A DNA stretch of 7,424 bases. Origin: an uncultured Caryophanales bacterium. GTDB lineage: Bacteria > Bacillota_I > Bacilli_A > RFN20 > CAG-826. Both the position numbers and the translations under genes were made by a program. Below are positions 1-5,520 of this stretch, piece after piece. Position 1 is the stretch's first letter. Each line of letters starts with the position of its first letter. The notes below the pieces were generated by a model that worked only from the letters and a program-made list of their open reading frames with translations, searched no databases and was not told the DNA's origin. The stretch is taken from positions 1-7,424 of the forward strand of contig CAMKAQ010000037.1 of the NCBI GenBank assembly GCA_946410525.1. Direction: 5' to 3'.

Positions 1-760
1 AATTGATATCTCCTGATGCCGTTCCATGCGCGCCATGAGGATAGATGATACATTTGTTCTTAACGCCTTTCGCGGTCAAGCACTTAGATAGGTATTCGCT
101 TTGCTGAGGCTCGATGGTCGTGTCTTCGGCCGTTGTCCAAATGAAGGATGGCGGGAAGTCTTTGGTAACACGGTTTTCGAGGGAAACTTCCTTCTCTAAA
201 TACTTATTGTTCCCCGTAAGGAACATGAAAGTGTATTGCGAACCCTGGGATTTTCCCTGGGAAGTGACTACTGGATAAGAGAAACAGCAGGCTTTGATAC
301 GTGGCTCAACCTTAAGATATTGAGGAACTAAAACCTTCTCGTCTTCGGTTCTGGAGGCCAACATACCGGCTAAATGACCACCTGCAGAGAAACCAATAAC
401 GGCGATTTGCTCAGGATCAGAGAAGAATGAAGCGGCCTTCTTATAGATATAAAGAAGAGCCATCATCGCCTCTTTTAGCTGGGTTGGGTGGCAGACGCCA
501 TCTCCATCAGTTGAGTATTCAAGCCAGAAAGCGTTATAGCCTTTTTGGAGGAAACGGAGGGCTACTGGCTCACCTTCACGGTAAGAAACCCAGTGATATC
601 CTCCTCCTGGAATAATGAGAACCATTGGCCTAAGACGTTTGCCTATCTGCAAAACACGAGGATTCTCCTGATCAAAGAATAACCCGTGAAGGTATCCTTT
701 TGCGTTCTTTTCGCGAGGAAGCCCGAAATAGGCGTAAAGGTCAATATTTGTAGTTTTCAT
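1..760 (-). CDS. Alpha/beta hydrolase, HSL/acetyl-esterase-like (C-terminus cut off by window edge)
   Basis: The frame is open from an ATG at 760-758 to the left edge, giving 253 visible residues with no stop, so the C-terminus lies outside the window. The alpha/beta-hydrolase elements appear in order: PGGGY at about residues 51-55 (oxyanion-hole loop, in place of the usual HGGG), the nucleophile elbow GFSAGG with Ser125, Asp213 in TAEDTTIEP, and His245 in PHGAHG. This layout matches the alpha/beta-hydrolase fold-3 group of small cytoplasmic esterases, often called acetyl esterase, acetylxylan esterase or xylanase-like in gut Firmicutes. No signal peptide is visible, so a cytoplasmic enzyme is expected, perhaps removing acyl groups from imported sugars (inference; the substrate cannot be read from sequence). 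The gene diverges from the tRNA unit. No Shine-Dalgarno precedes the ATG, and a -10-like element sits 7 nt upstream. With the catalytic His already present, probably only a short C-terminal piece is missing. Confidence 0.85.
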   Translation of the reverse strand, partial: MKTTNIDLYAYFGLPREKNAKGYLHGLFFDQENPRVLQIGKRLRPMVLIIPGGGYHWVSYREGEPVALRFLQKGYNAFWLEYSTDGDGVCHPTQLKEAMMALLYIYKKAASFFSDPEQIAVIGFSAGGHLAGMLASRTEDEKVLVPQYLKVEPRIKACCFSYPVVTSQGKSQGSQYTFMFLTGNNKYLEKEVSLENRVTKDFPPSFIWTTAEDTTIEPQQSEYLSKCLTAKGVKNKCIIYPHGAHGTASGDIN

Positions 761-767
761 AGATACT

Positions 768-776
768 ATTATCGCA
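768..776 (-). promoter_or_regulatory. Candidate extended -10 promoter of the left hydrolase, implying a leaderless mRNA
   Basis: On the minus strand the sequence TGCGATAAT is an extended -10 (TGn followed by GATAAT, 5/6 to TATAAT). Seven bases then separate it from the ATG at 760, which puts the expected transcription start at or next to the A of the start codon. No convincing -35 hexamer is seen. The region between this element and the ATG has no AGGAGG-like sequence. Confidence 0.45.
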
Positions 777-796
777 AACTACAGGGACAAAACCAT

Positions 797-824
797 ATGA
801 AAACCCATAGTTACTTAATATAAT
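797..824 (+). promoter_or_regulatory. Promoter of the tRNA-Leu/tRNA-Arg unit
   Basis: A perfect -10 hexamer TATAAT lies at 819-824. A -35-like ATGAAA (4/6 to TTGACA) lies at 797-802 with a 16-bp spacer. The predicted start is about 831, five bases before the first tRNA nucleotide, as expected for a tRNA promoter. It faces away from the divergent hydrolase promoter about 45 bp to the left. Confidence 0.65.
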
Positions 825-835
825 TACATACACGT

Positions 836-919
836 GCGCTGGTGGCGGAATGGTATACGCTCTAGTCTCAGAAGCTAGTGGGGCAACCCATACGAGTTCA
901 AGTCTCGTCCAGCGCACCA
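836..919 (+). tRNA. tRNA-Leu, anticodon CAG
   Basis: A complete class II tRNA. The 7-bp acceptor stem GCGCTGG (836-842) pairs with CCAGCGC (909-915), followed by discriminator A916 and encoded CCA (917-919). The anticodon stem CTAGT/GCTAG encloses the loop CTCAGAA, with anticodon CAG at 869-871. A long variable arm (TGGGGCAACCCA region, about 879-891) and a T arm (ACGAG, TTCAAGT, CTCGT) follow. The long variable arm with anticodon CAG identifies leucine, reading CUG. It is the first gene of a two-tRNA unit, 4 nt before tRNA-Arg. Confidence 0.96.
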
Positions 920-923
920 AGCT

Positions 924-1000
924 GTGTCCGTAGCTCAGCTGGATAGAGTACAGACCTCCGAAGTCTGCGGTCAGGAGTTCGAATCCCCTCGGACACGCCA
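924..1000 (+). tRNA. tRNA-Arg, anticodon CCG
   Basis: A complete class I tRNA of 77 nt. The acceptor stem GTGTCCG (924-930) pairs with CGGACAC (990-996); the discriminator is G997 and CCA is encoded at 998-1000. The anticodon stem CAGAC/GTCTG (951-955/963-967) closes the loop CTCCGAA, giving anticodon CCG at 958-960, which reads the arginine codon CGG. The T loop TTCGAAT is canonical. It is co-transcribed with tRNA-Leu, from which it is separated by only 4 nt. Confidence 0.96.
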
Positions 1001-1011
1001 ATATAACCATG

Positions 1012-1046
1012 ATCCAGGCCCTAAAATGGCTTGGATTTTTTATTTT
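1012..1046 (+). terminator. Intrinsic terminator of the tRNA unit
   Basis: The stem ATCCAGGCC (1012-1020) pairs with GGCTTGGAT (1028-1036), with one G-T wobble, around a 7-nt loop (CTAAAAT). It runs into a T-rich tail (1035-1046). It starts 11 nt after the tRNA-Arg CCA end. Confidence 0.85.
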
Positions 1047-1108
1047 ATGTCAAATATTTGAGTTTTATCGACAAGTCAGCAAATATCGTTATAAAAGATG
1101 TACAAAAG

Positions 1109-1120
1109 TCTATTAATAGA
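1109..1120. repeat. 12-bp perfect palindrome upstream of the tetR-type gene
   Basis: TCTATTAATAGA is self-complementary over its full 12 bp and lies just upstream of the proposed -35 of the regulator gene. Such a site could be an autoregulatory operator, but the region is AT-rich and chance is possible. Confidence 0.35.
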
Positions 1121-1128
1121 AAAAAGTA

Positions 1129-1156
1129 TTGTAATAAACAGCATATTTAGTACACT
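1129..1156 (+). promoter_or_regulatory. Candidate promoter of the TetR-family regulator
   Basis: TTGTAA at 1129-1134 (4/6 to TTGACA) and TACACT at 1151-1156 (4/6 to TATAAT) are separated by 16 bp. The predicted start near 1163 would leave a leader of only about 8 nt before the ATG at 1171. No Shine-Dalgarno is present in the stretch CGTACCCCT before the ATG. The call is weak because both hexamers are imperfect. Confidence 0.35.
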
Positions 1157-1170
1157 TTTAACGTACCCCT

Positions 1171-1737
1171 ATGAGAACGACTGACAGAAGGTTCATAAAA
1201 ACCGAAAAGATCATCTTCAATTCGATGGTGGATCTGCTCCAGAAGAGTGATCCTGAGTCTTTGCTCATTGATGACCTCGTCAACGAGGCAGACATCAACA
1301 AATCGACCTTTTACCTCCATTACCAATCGTTAGACCAGCTAATCTCCGCAATCGAGGACCGCCTTATTGCCGGAATCTCTTCCGTTCTTTATGGAGTAGG
1401 GGAGAGCGGTTCGCTTGAAGAGGCGTTCAAAGCCTTAATCGATTGGATTCTCGAAAACAAAAAGATGGCGAACGCCGTCCTTCGCTCATCCACCTATAGG
1501 TTCAACGAGAAGATTGAAAACCTCGTTAAACAATTCTTGACCCCTCTAAAACCTCTAAAAAGAAATAAGATCGCTGACGAAAATGCCTTTAAGCAGGGGG
1601 CTTTCGTCCAAGCTGAGGTTGCTATACTCCGTATTTGGATAATGGATGGTTGCCATTTTGACCGTGATATCATCCTCAACCAATGCCTTTCGGTTGCCAA
1701 AGATAGTTACTTTGCTGATTTGCTAAAGAATTGTTAA
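1171..1737 (+). CDS. TetR/AcrR-family transcriptional regulator
   Basis: A 188-residue protein, the usual size for TetR/AcrR regulators. Residues about 5-60 form the three-helix DNA-binding domain; the recognition part INKSTFYLHYQ (42-52) is the classic TetR signature. The remaining helices (about 65-188) should form the ligand and dimer domain. The pattern around FVQAEVAILRIWIMDG (about 145-160) resembles the DhaS-like TetR_C_8 type, which often works with a non-standard ligand or partner. The ATG at 1171 is chosen because the helix that normally begins TetR proteins starts right after it, yet there is no ribosome site. It lies 138 nt upstream of the GPH sugar transporter on the same strand, so it is a plausible local regulator of that gene or of itself (inference). 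The ligand is unknown. Confidence 0.88.
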   Translation: MRTTDRRFIKTEKIIFNSMVDLLQKSDPESLLIDDLVNEADINKSTFYLHYQSLDQLISAIEDRLIAGISSVLYGVGESGSLEEAFKALIDWILENKKMANAVLRSSTYRFNEKIENLVKQFLTPLKPLKRNKIADENAFKQGAFVQAEVAILRIWIMDGCHFDRDIILNQCLSVAKDSYFADLLKNC

Positions 1738-1748
1738 GAATTCACCAA

Positions 1749-1764
1749 AAGAAAGCGCTTAGAC
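1749..1764 (+). promoter_or_regulatory. cre-like site (possible CcpA/LacI-family operator)
   Basis: The sequence has the palindromic core AAGCGCTT (1753-1760) within AAGAAAGCGCTTAGAC. Against the catabolite-responsive-element consensus WTGNNARCGNWWWCAW it fits at all but three specified positions. It lies 12 nt after the regulator's stop and about 110 nt before the symporter start. A carbon-catabolite control site before a sugar transporter gene makes biological sense in Firmicutes, but binding is inferred from pattern alone. Confidence 0.45.
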
Positions 1765-1772
1765 AAGTCTAA
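1759..1772. repeat. Inverted repeat TTAGAC-AA-GTCTAA
   Basis: Two perfect 6-bp arms are separated by 2 bp, partly overlapping the cre-like site. A T-rich stretch (1786-1799) follows 13 nt later, so as RNA this could form a weak hairpin that ends the regulator transcript. As DNA it could be an operator half-site pair. Neither role can be decided from sequence. Confidence 0.4.
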
Positions 1773-1806
1773 TCTTTTCGATGGATTTTTTTGTTTTTTC
1801 GGAAAA

Positions 1807-1818
1807 TGACTATAGTCA
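1807..1818. repeat. 12-bp perfect palindrome TGACTATAGTCA (operator candidate)
   Basis: The 12 bp are fully self-complementary. A related sequence (TATAGTTAA at 1836-1844) repeats the centre 25 bp downstream. The palindrome overlaps the proposed -35 of the symporter promoter, a typical place for a repressor such as the adjacent TetR-type protein (inference). Confidence 0.45.
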
Positions 1819-1841
1819 ATATCCCCGTTTCGGCTTATAGT
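1813..1841 (+). promoter_or_regulatory. Candidate promoter of the GPH symporter
   Basis: TAGTCA at 1813-1818 (4/6 to TTGACA) and TATAGT at 1836-1841 (5/6 to TATAAT) have 17-bp spacing. The predicted start near 1848 gives a leader of about 28 nt that carries the ribosome site. The -35 lies inside the palindrome at 1807-1818. Confidence 0.45.
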
Positions 1842-1862
1842 TAACTCACCTGTGTAATTTTC

Positions 1863-1868
1863 AGGAGG
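1863..1868 (+). promoter_or_regulatory. Shine-Dalgarno AGGAGG of the GPH symporter
   Basis: A perfect AGGAGG lies 7 nt before the ATG at 1876 and fixes the start codon. It shows that the organism uses classic ribosome sites on some genes, in contrast to several neighbours that lack one. Confidence 0.9.
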
Positions 1869-1875
1869 TTACAAA

Positions 1876-3894
1876 ATGGCTAACAACCAACAAGGAAAAG
1901 GCTTTTTGAACTCGAAATTCTTTTCCTCACGTATTAAGAGCGCTAACGTAAAGCTCTTCCCAGAAGCCGCTCTGGGTTACCTCTTGGGACCGATCATGGC
2001 TTTGATCTCCAACGCCATCATCAACTCCTACTTGCTCCGTTACTACACTGACGTCATGGGCTTAGGTTCTGATGATTGGGCTGGTTCTTCATTGTTCCTT
2101 GTTCTTCTCCAAGTTTTATCCGCGGTCATCATCGTTATCGGCAACATCGTTGTCGGTAAACTCATGGACAAAGTTAAGACCAAGAATGGTAAAGCAAGAC
2201 CATTACTCATTGCTTCTTTGCCTCTTATCGCTTTAGCGATCTTCGTCTTGTTCTTCGCTCCATTCCCATGGAAAGAAGGCGCACTTGGTGGCTTAATTCT
2301 TGATGAAACCGCCGCTATGTGGTCGATGATCATCATGGCAGTCGGTTACAACCTTTACTACGCCATCTGCTATCCGTTCTACTACACTTCCCACAGTGCT
2401 TTGGTCAACCTTTCTTCCAGAAACTCCAACCACCGTGGACTTCTCGCTACCGTTTCTAACGGTTCCGTCGTTGCCGCTGCCGGTCTCGCTGGCATGGCCG
2501 TCCCATTCTTCCTCAACATGCTCTTCGTTCCAGAAACGATGAAATTTGAAGTCAAGAATGACGCAGGCGAGGTCATCAACACAATCGTCGAAAAATTCAA
2601 TCAGGATACTTTCAATCAAGGCGGATGGGCCATCAATAGCTACGATAAGATGGCCAGCTACGGCAACTGGAGGATCTTCATGATCGTCCTCATCGTCACC
2701 CTTCTTATCGGTGTCGTCCTCGAATTCTTATTCACCCGTGAGCGTATTACCGAAGAAGAATTCACCCGTGGTGAAACCAAAACCGAAGCCAAGAAAATCC
2801 CAATGTCCAAACAGATTGCTGTTTGTTTGAGAGACAAGTACTGGTGGATGGTTATGGTCTTCTTCCTTCTCTACCAATTAGGTGGAATGATGAAGAACAA
2901 CTCCGCTACCTACTTCTCTACCGCTTGGTTCGGTGATTCCAGCATGGCTGGTCTCATATCCATCATCGGCGCCATTCCAACTGCGGCCGGTATGGTCATC
3001 GTTGGCATCTTCGCCACCAAGTTTGGCAAAGCCAACACCATTAAAGTCGGTGCTTTCTTAGCTGCCGCCTTCGGTGCTCTCTCCTTCTTGATGTACCTCG
3101 TTCCATCAGATGCTTATGGCGCTATCTCCATCGCCTCCTTTGTTCTCAAAGCCTGCGGTACCGTCCCAGCTATGTACGTCTCTCTCGCTCTCTTGGCTGA
3201 CGTTCTTGATCACCAAGAAGCCCTCTATGGATTCCGTACCGACGGATTCTCCATGGCTGTTTACGGTTCTATCATGATCGCCATGACTGGTATCGCCAAC
3301 GGTATCATCGGTGGTTTTGTCAATGCTGCTGGTTACAACTCCAAAGAAATCGGTCTTGGACCTTCTGGAGCCCCTGTTCAGAACGCCACCATTTGGTTAT
3401 TCTTCGGTGGTGAAGCCATCTGCTACTTAGTCATCGGTCTCATCTTCTTCTTCATGAATGTTGAGAAATTCACCAACCTCGACCACAACGCCATCGAAGA
3501 AGATCAGAAAGCCATCGCTCTTGCCGCTGGCATCGAGTATGTCTCCGCTGCTGACAGATTAGCCGCTGAGCAAGCTCAGGCCGAAGCCGAAGCCGAGGAA
3601 TACAGAAAGATCGAATTCAAAGCCTACTGCGAAAAGAAAGGCCTTAATTACGAGAAAGAAGAAGCCGCTTTCGAAACTGATCGTGCCGAAAAGAAAGCCA
3701 ATGCCGATATGAAGGCTTCCCAGAAAGAAGCTGCCAAGAAGGCTAAGCTCGCTGCTAAAGAGGCCGCTATGACCGAAGAGCAGAAAGCCGCTGCTGCCAA
3801 GAAGGCCGAGAAGAAAGCCGAAGAAGACGCTAAGCTCGCTGCTGAATATGAGAAGATGCGTGCTGCTGCTAAGGCTTCCCCTCTCCACATCTAA
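1876..3894 (+). CDS. GPH-family (glycoside-pentoside-hexuronide) sugar:cation symporter with a long charged C-terminal tail
   Basis: This 672-residue membrane protein shows about 12 hydrophobic segments, at roughly residues 31-57, 70-95, 107-129, 147-169, 189-215, 265-287, 322-340, 355-380, 388-410, 413-440, 458-482 and 504-528. Family marks are the cytoplasmic loop GKLMDKVKTKNGKARP (94-109) and the loop ADVLDHQEALYGFRTDG (441-457), both typical of GPH transporters, which bring in glycosides, pentoses or hexuronides with Na+ or H+. The substrate cannot be assigned. Two parts are unusual. An external loop between segments 5 and 6 (about 216-264) is long and polar. The tail from about 535 to 672 is rich in Ala, Glu and Lys, likely helical or coiled-coil, and cytoplasmic. 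LacS-type relatives carry an EIIA-like domain at this end; this tail shows no such domain. The common GPH length is 450-500 residues. The gene is preceded by a strong ribosome site and ended by a strong terminator. Confidence 0.9.
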   Translation: MANNQQGKGFLNSKFFSSRIKSANVKLFPEAALGYLLGPIMALISNAIINSYLLRYYTDVMGLGSDDWAGSSLFLVLLQVLSAVIIVIGNIVVGKLMDKVKTKNGKARPLLIASLPLIALAIFVLFFAPFPWKEGALGGLILDETAAMWSMIIMAVGYNLYYAICYPFYYTSHSALVNLSSRNSNHRGLLATVSNGSVVAAAGLAGMAVPFFLNMLFVPETMKFEVKNDAGEVINTIVEKFNQDTFNQGGWAINSYDKMASYGNWRIFMIVLIVTLLIGVVLEFLFTRERITEEEFTRGETKTEAKKIPMSKQIAVCLRDKYWWMVMVFFLLYQLGGMMKNNSATYFSTAWFGDSSMAGLISIIGAIPTAAGMVIVGIFATKFGKANTIKVGAFLAAAFGALSFLMYLVPSDAYGAISIASFVLKACGTVPAMYVSLALLADVLDHQEALYGFRTDGFSMAVYGSIMIAMTGIANGIIGGFVNAAGYNSKEIGLGPSGAPVQNATIWLFFGGEAICYLVIGLIFFFMNVEKFTNLDHNAIEEDQKAIALAAGIEYVSAADRLAAEQAQAEAEAEEYRKIEFKAYCEKKGLNYEKEEAAFETDRAEKKANADMKASQKEAAKKAKLAAKEAAMTEEQKAAAAKKAEKKAEEDAKLAAEYEKMRAAAKASPLHI

Positions 3895-3909
3895 GAATTT
3901 AAATTCTTA
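3892..3909. repeat. 18-bp perfect palindrome that includes the symporter stop codon
   Basis: TAAGAATTTAAATTCTTA is self-complementary along all 18 bp and begins with the TAA stop codon itself. It is AT-only apart from two G:C pairs, so its RNA hairpin would be weak. It lies just before the main terminator hairpin. Confidence 0.6.
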
Positions 3910-3916
3910 AAACTAA

Positions 3917-3946
3917 ATCCCACCAAGCGTTTGGTGGGATTTTTTA
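3917..3946 (+). terminator. Strong intrinsic terminator of the GPH symporter
   Basis: ATCCCACCAA (3917-3926) pairs perfectly with TTGGTGGGAT (3931-3940) around the 4-nt loop GCGT, directly followed by a T run (3940-3946). The next gene's -10 box begins only 12 bp further on. Confidence 0.95.
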
Positions 3947-3958
3947 TTCGCTTTTCTT

Positions 3959-3964
3959 TATAAT
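3959..3964 (+). promoter_or_regulatory. Perfect -10 box six bases before the DUF3737 start codon
   Basis: TATAAT at 3959-3964 is followed by GTAGGC and then the ATG at 3971, so transcription is expected to begin at the start codon. No clear -35 is found in the correct place, which overlaps the upstream terminator stem. The AGG in the spacer is too close to the ATG to act as a normal ribosome site. Confidence 0.6.
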
Positions 3965-3970
3965 GTAGGC

Positions 3971-4810
3971 ATGAAGAAAATCAGTGGTGGAACCTACGAT
4001 GAAGAAAGAGCCTTCTACGGCTTAAACGGCATCGAGGCGGAGAATATCTCAATCGATGGTCCAAAAGACGGAGAAAGCGCCTTTAAGGAGTGTTCTGACG
4101 TCACTGTCAGGGATTCTTTCTTCAACCTTCGTTATCCTTTCTGGCATGACCACGGCCTCGCTTTAGAGGGCATTGAGATGACCGATAAGTGCAGGGCAGC
4201 CATTTGGTATAGCGACAATATCGATATCAGAGACTCCAAGATGCACGGTATCAAAGCCCTTCGTGAGTGCGTGAACATCAAGATGACAAACGTCGATGTC
4301 GTTTCCCCAGAATTCGGTTGGTCGGTTGATGACATCACACTCAACAACGTAACCATTGAATCCGAATACCTTTTCCTTCGTTCAAAGAACCTCAAAGCCG
4401 AAAAGCTTTCCATGAAAGGAAAATACTCTTTCCAATATCTTGAGAACGCCGAATTCGATAACTGTGAGTTCAAGACGAAGGACGCTTTCTGGCATAGCAA
4501 GAATGTCACCGTGAGGAATTCCCATATCGATGGCGAATATCTTGCCTGGTACAGTGAGAACCTGACCCTCATCAACTGCGTTATCGAAGGAACCCAGCCT
4601 CTTTGCTATTGCAAGAACCTCAAACTCATTGACTGCAAGATGGTTAGGTGTGACCTCTCCTTCGAAAGAAGCGAGGTTGAGGCAAATATCCTTGGAAACG
4701 TCGATTCAATTAAAAATCCTCTGCAAAACAGCCACATAATTGTGGATTCGGTAGGGGAGATAATCCACGATATCGACGCACCACTAGGGAAGATCGAAAT
4801 CAGGAAGTAA
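3971..4810 (+). CDS. DUF3737-family right-handed beta-helix protein, function unknown
   Basis: A 279-residue protein close to the usual DUF3737 length. It is built from irregular repeats of about 18-22 residues in which short beta strands alternate with Asn/Asp/Ser-rich turns (for example CSDVTVRDSFF, SDNIDIRDSKM, SKNVTVRNSHI, SENLTLINCVI, CKNLKLIDCKM), the pattern of a right-handed parallel beta-helix. Characteristic pieces include RYPFWHDHGL near residue 54, AIWYS near 79, GEYLAWYS near 188 and GTQPLCYCKNL near 208. There is no signal peptide or membrane segment, so it should be cytoplasmic. Several Cys, Trp and His residues recur at similar repeat positions, which might mark a ligand site, but no activity is known for the family as far as I know. 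It is a single-gene unit between two terminators with its own -10 box. The family call is from recognition of the repeat pattern. Confidence 0.8.
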   Translation: MKKISGGTYDEERAFYGLNGIEAENISIDGPKDGESAFKECSDVTVRDSFFNLRYPFWHDHGLALEGIEMTDKCRAAIWYSDNIDIRDSKMHGIKALRECVNIKMTNVDVVSPEFGWSVDDITLNNVTIESEYLFLRSKNLKAEKLSMKGKYSFQYLENAEFDNCEFKTKDAFWHSKNVTVRNSHIDGEYLAWYSENLTLINCVIEGTQPLCYCKNLKLIDCKMVRCDLSFERSEVEANILGNVDSIKNPLQNSHIIVDSVGEIIHDIDAPLGKIEIRK

Positions 4811-4814
4811 ACAA

Positions 4815-4848
4815 AAAAGCGAGCACGTAATGGCTCGCTTTTATTTTT
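4815..4848. terminator. Bidirectional terminator between convergent genes
   Basis: AAAAGCGAGC (4815-4824) pairs with GCTCGCTTTT (4833-4842) around an 8-nt loop. On the plus strand it is followed by a T-rich tail (4839-4848) and would end the DUF3737 gene. On the minus strand the A run before the stem (4813-4818) becomes the T run and would end the transaldolase gene. Confidence 0.9.
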
Positions 4849-4855
4849 GATTTGA

Positions 4856-5512
4856 TTATTTGCCAAGGGCAGCGGTCTTAGCGGCATCCAAACGGAACTT
4901 CTCAAGACCGTCTTTGGTAAGAGGATTGGTGATGAGTTTGCTAAGGACAGCGAATGGGATGGTTGCGATATCCGCTCCACCGATTGCGCAGGTCTGAACA
5001 TGCTCAACGTTTCTGATAGAGGCGGCGATGATCTTGGTGTCGTAACCATAGTTCTTCTTGACCTTCATGATATCGGAGATGAGTTTCATCGATTCAAGAC
5101 CGGCGTCATCAAGACGACCAAGGAATGGTGAGATATAAGTGGCTCCGCTTTCCATGGCGAGGACAGCCTGAGCGACGTTGAAGCAAAGGGTGACATTGGT
5201 TGGGATGCCAAGGCGCTTGAACTCTTGGGCGGCTCTTAAGCCATCGTTGGTCATAGGAAGCTTGATGACGATGTGCTTAGGATCGATCTCGTAAAGCTCT
5301 TTGCCTTGCTTGATCATTTCATCGTAGACCTCGGAAGTGACTTCCGCGGAGATTGGGCCATCAATGAGTTTGGTGATCTTGGTGATGACCTCTTTTTGGG
5401 TCAAGCCTTCTTTGGCGATAAGGCTTGGGTTGGTTGTGCAGCCTTTGACGTAGCCCCATTTGGCGGCTTCTTCGATTTCCTTAAGATTGGCTGTGTCGAT
5501 AAATAGGATCAT
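4856..5512 (-). CDS. tal: Transaldolase, TalC/MipB (fructose-6-phosphate aldolase-like) family
   Basis: A 218-residue protein, the typical length of the short transaldolase family. It is a class I aldolase of the pentose phosphate pathway, moving a dihydroxyacetone unit between sedoheptulose 7-phosphate and glyceraldehyde 3-phosphate. The family motifs are present: FIDTANL with Asp6, GCTTNPSL (24-31), HIVIKLPMT with the Schiff-base Lys84, and SPFLGRLDD (128-136). Close relatives split into true transaldolases and fructose-6-phosphate aldolases (fsa). The aldolases carry Gln and Tyr at two active-site positions where transaldolases carry Glu and Phe. Here Glu57 (in SAEV) and Phe130 (in SPFLGR) favour transaldolase (inference from known structure-function work). 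The start at 5512 has a good ribosome site, AAGGAGAT. The gene is convergent with DUF3737 and has its own promoter region, so it need not depend on the upstream hydrolase. Confidence 0.93.
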   Translation of the reverse strand: MILFIDTANLKEIEEAAKWGYVKGCTTNPSLIAKEGLTQKEVITKITKLIDGPISAEVTSEVYDEMIKQGKELYEIDPKHIVIKLPMTNDGLRAAQEFKRLGIPTNVTLCFNVAQAVLAMESGATYISPFLGRLDDAGLESMKLISDIMKVKKNYGYDTKIIAASIRNVEHVQTCAIGGADIATIPFAVLSKLITNPLTKDGLEKFRLDAAKTAALGK

Positions 5513-5520
5513 AGTTCAAT

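Noticed and set aside
427..615. Plus-strand 62-codon frame
   Set aside because: It is antisense to the nucleophile region of the left hydrolase and carries no protein signature.
741..1010. Minus-strand open frame of 89 codons across the tRNA region
   Set aside because: It lies over two complete tRNA genes and their promoter and has no protein-like features.
1001..1170. Possible riboswitch or small RNA between tRNA-Arg and the regulator
   Set aside because: After the tRNA terminator the sequence is AT-rich with only a short palindrome and a weak promoter; no known RNA fold is recognisable.
3580..3597. GCCGAA tandem units considered as a DNA repeat array or CRISPR-like element
   Set aside because: There are only three hexamers, and they are explained by Ala-Glu coding in the symporter tail.
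3559..3890. Two long hydrophobic minus-strand frames opposite the symporter tail
   Set aside because: They are mirror products of the repetitive Ala/Glu/Lys coding sequence (runs of Leu/Ser/Phe or Ala/Ser/Phe) and have no ribosome site.
4132..5049. Two 147-codon minus-strand frames over DUF3737 and the transaldolase end
   Set aside because: They are shadows of the plus-strand DUF3737 gene and, for the second, run through the bidirectional terminator into transaldolase in another frame.
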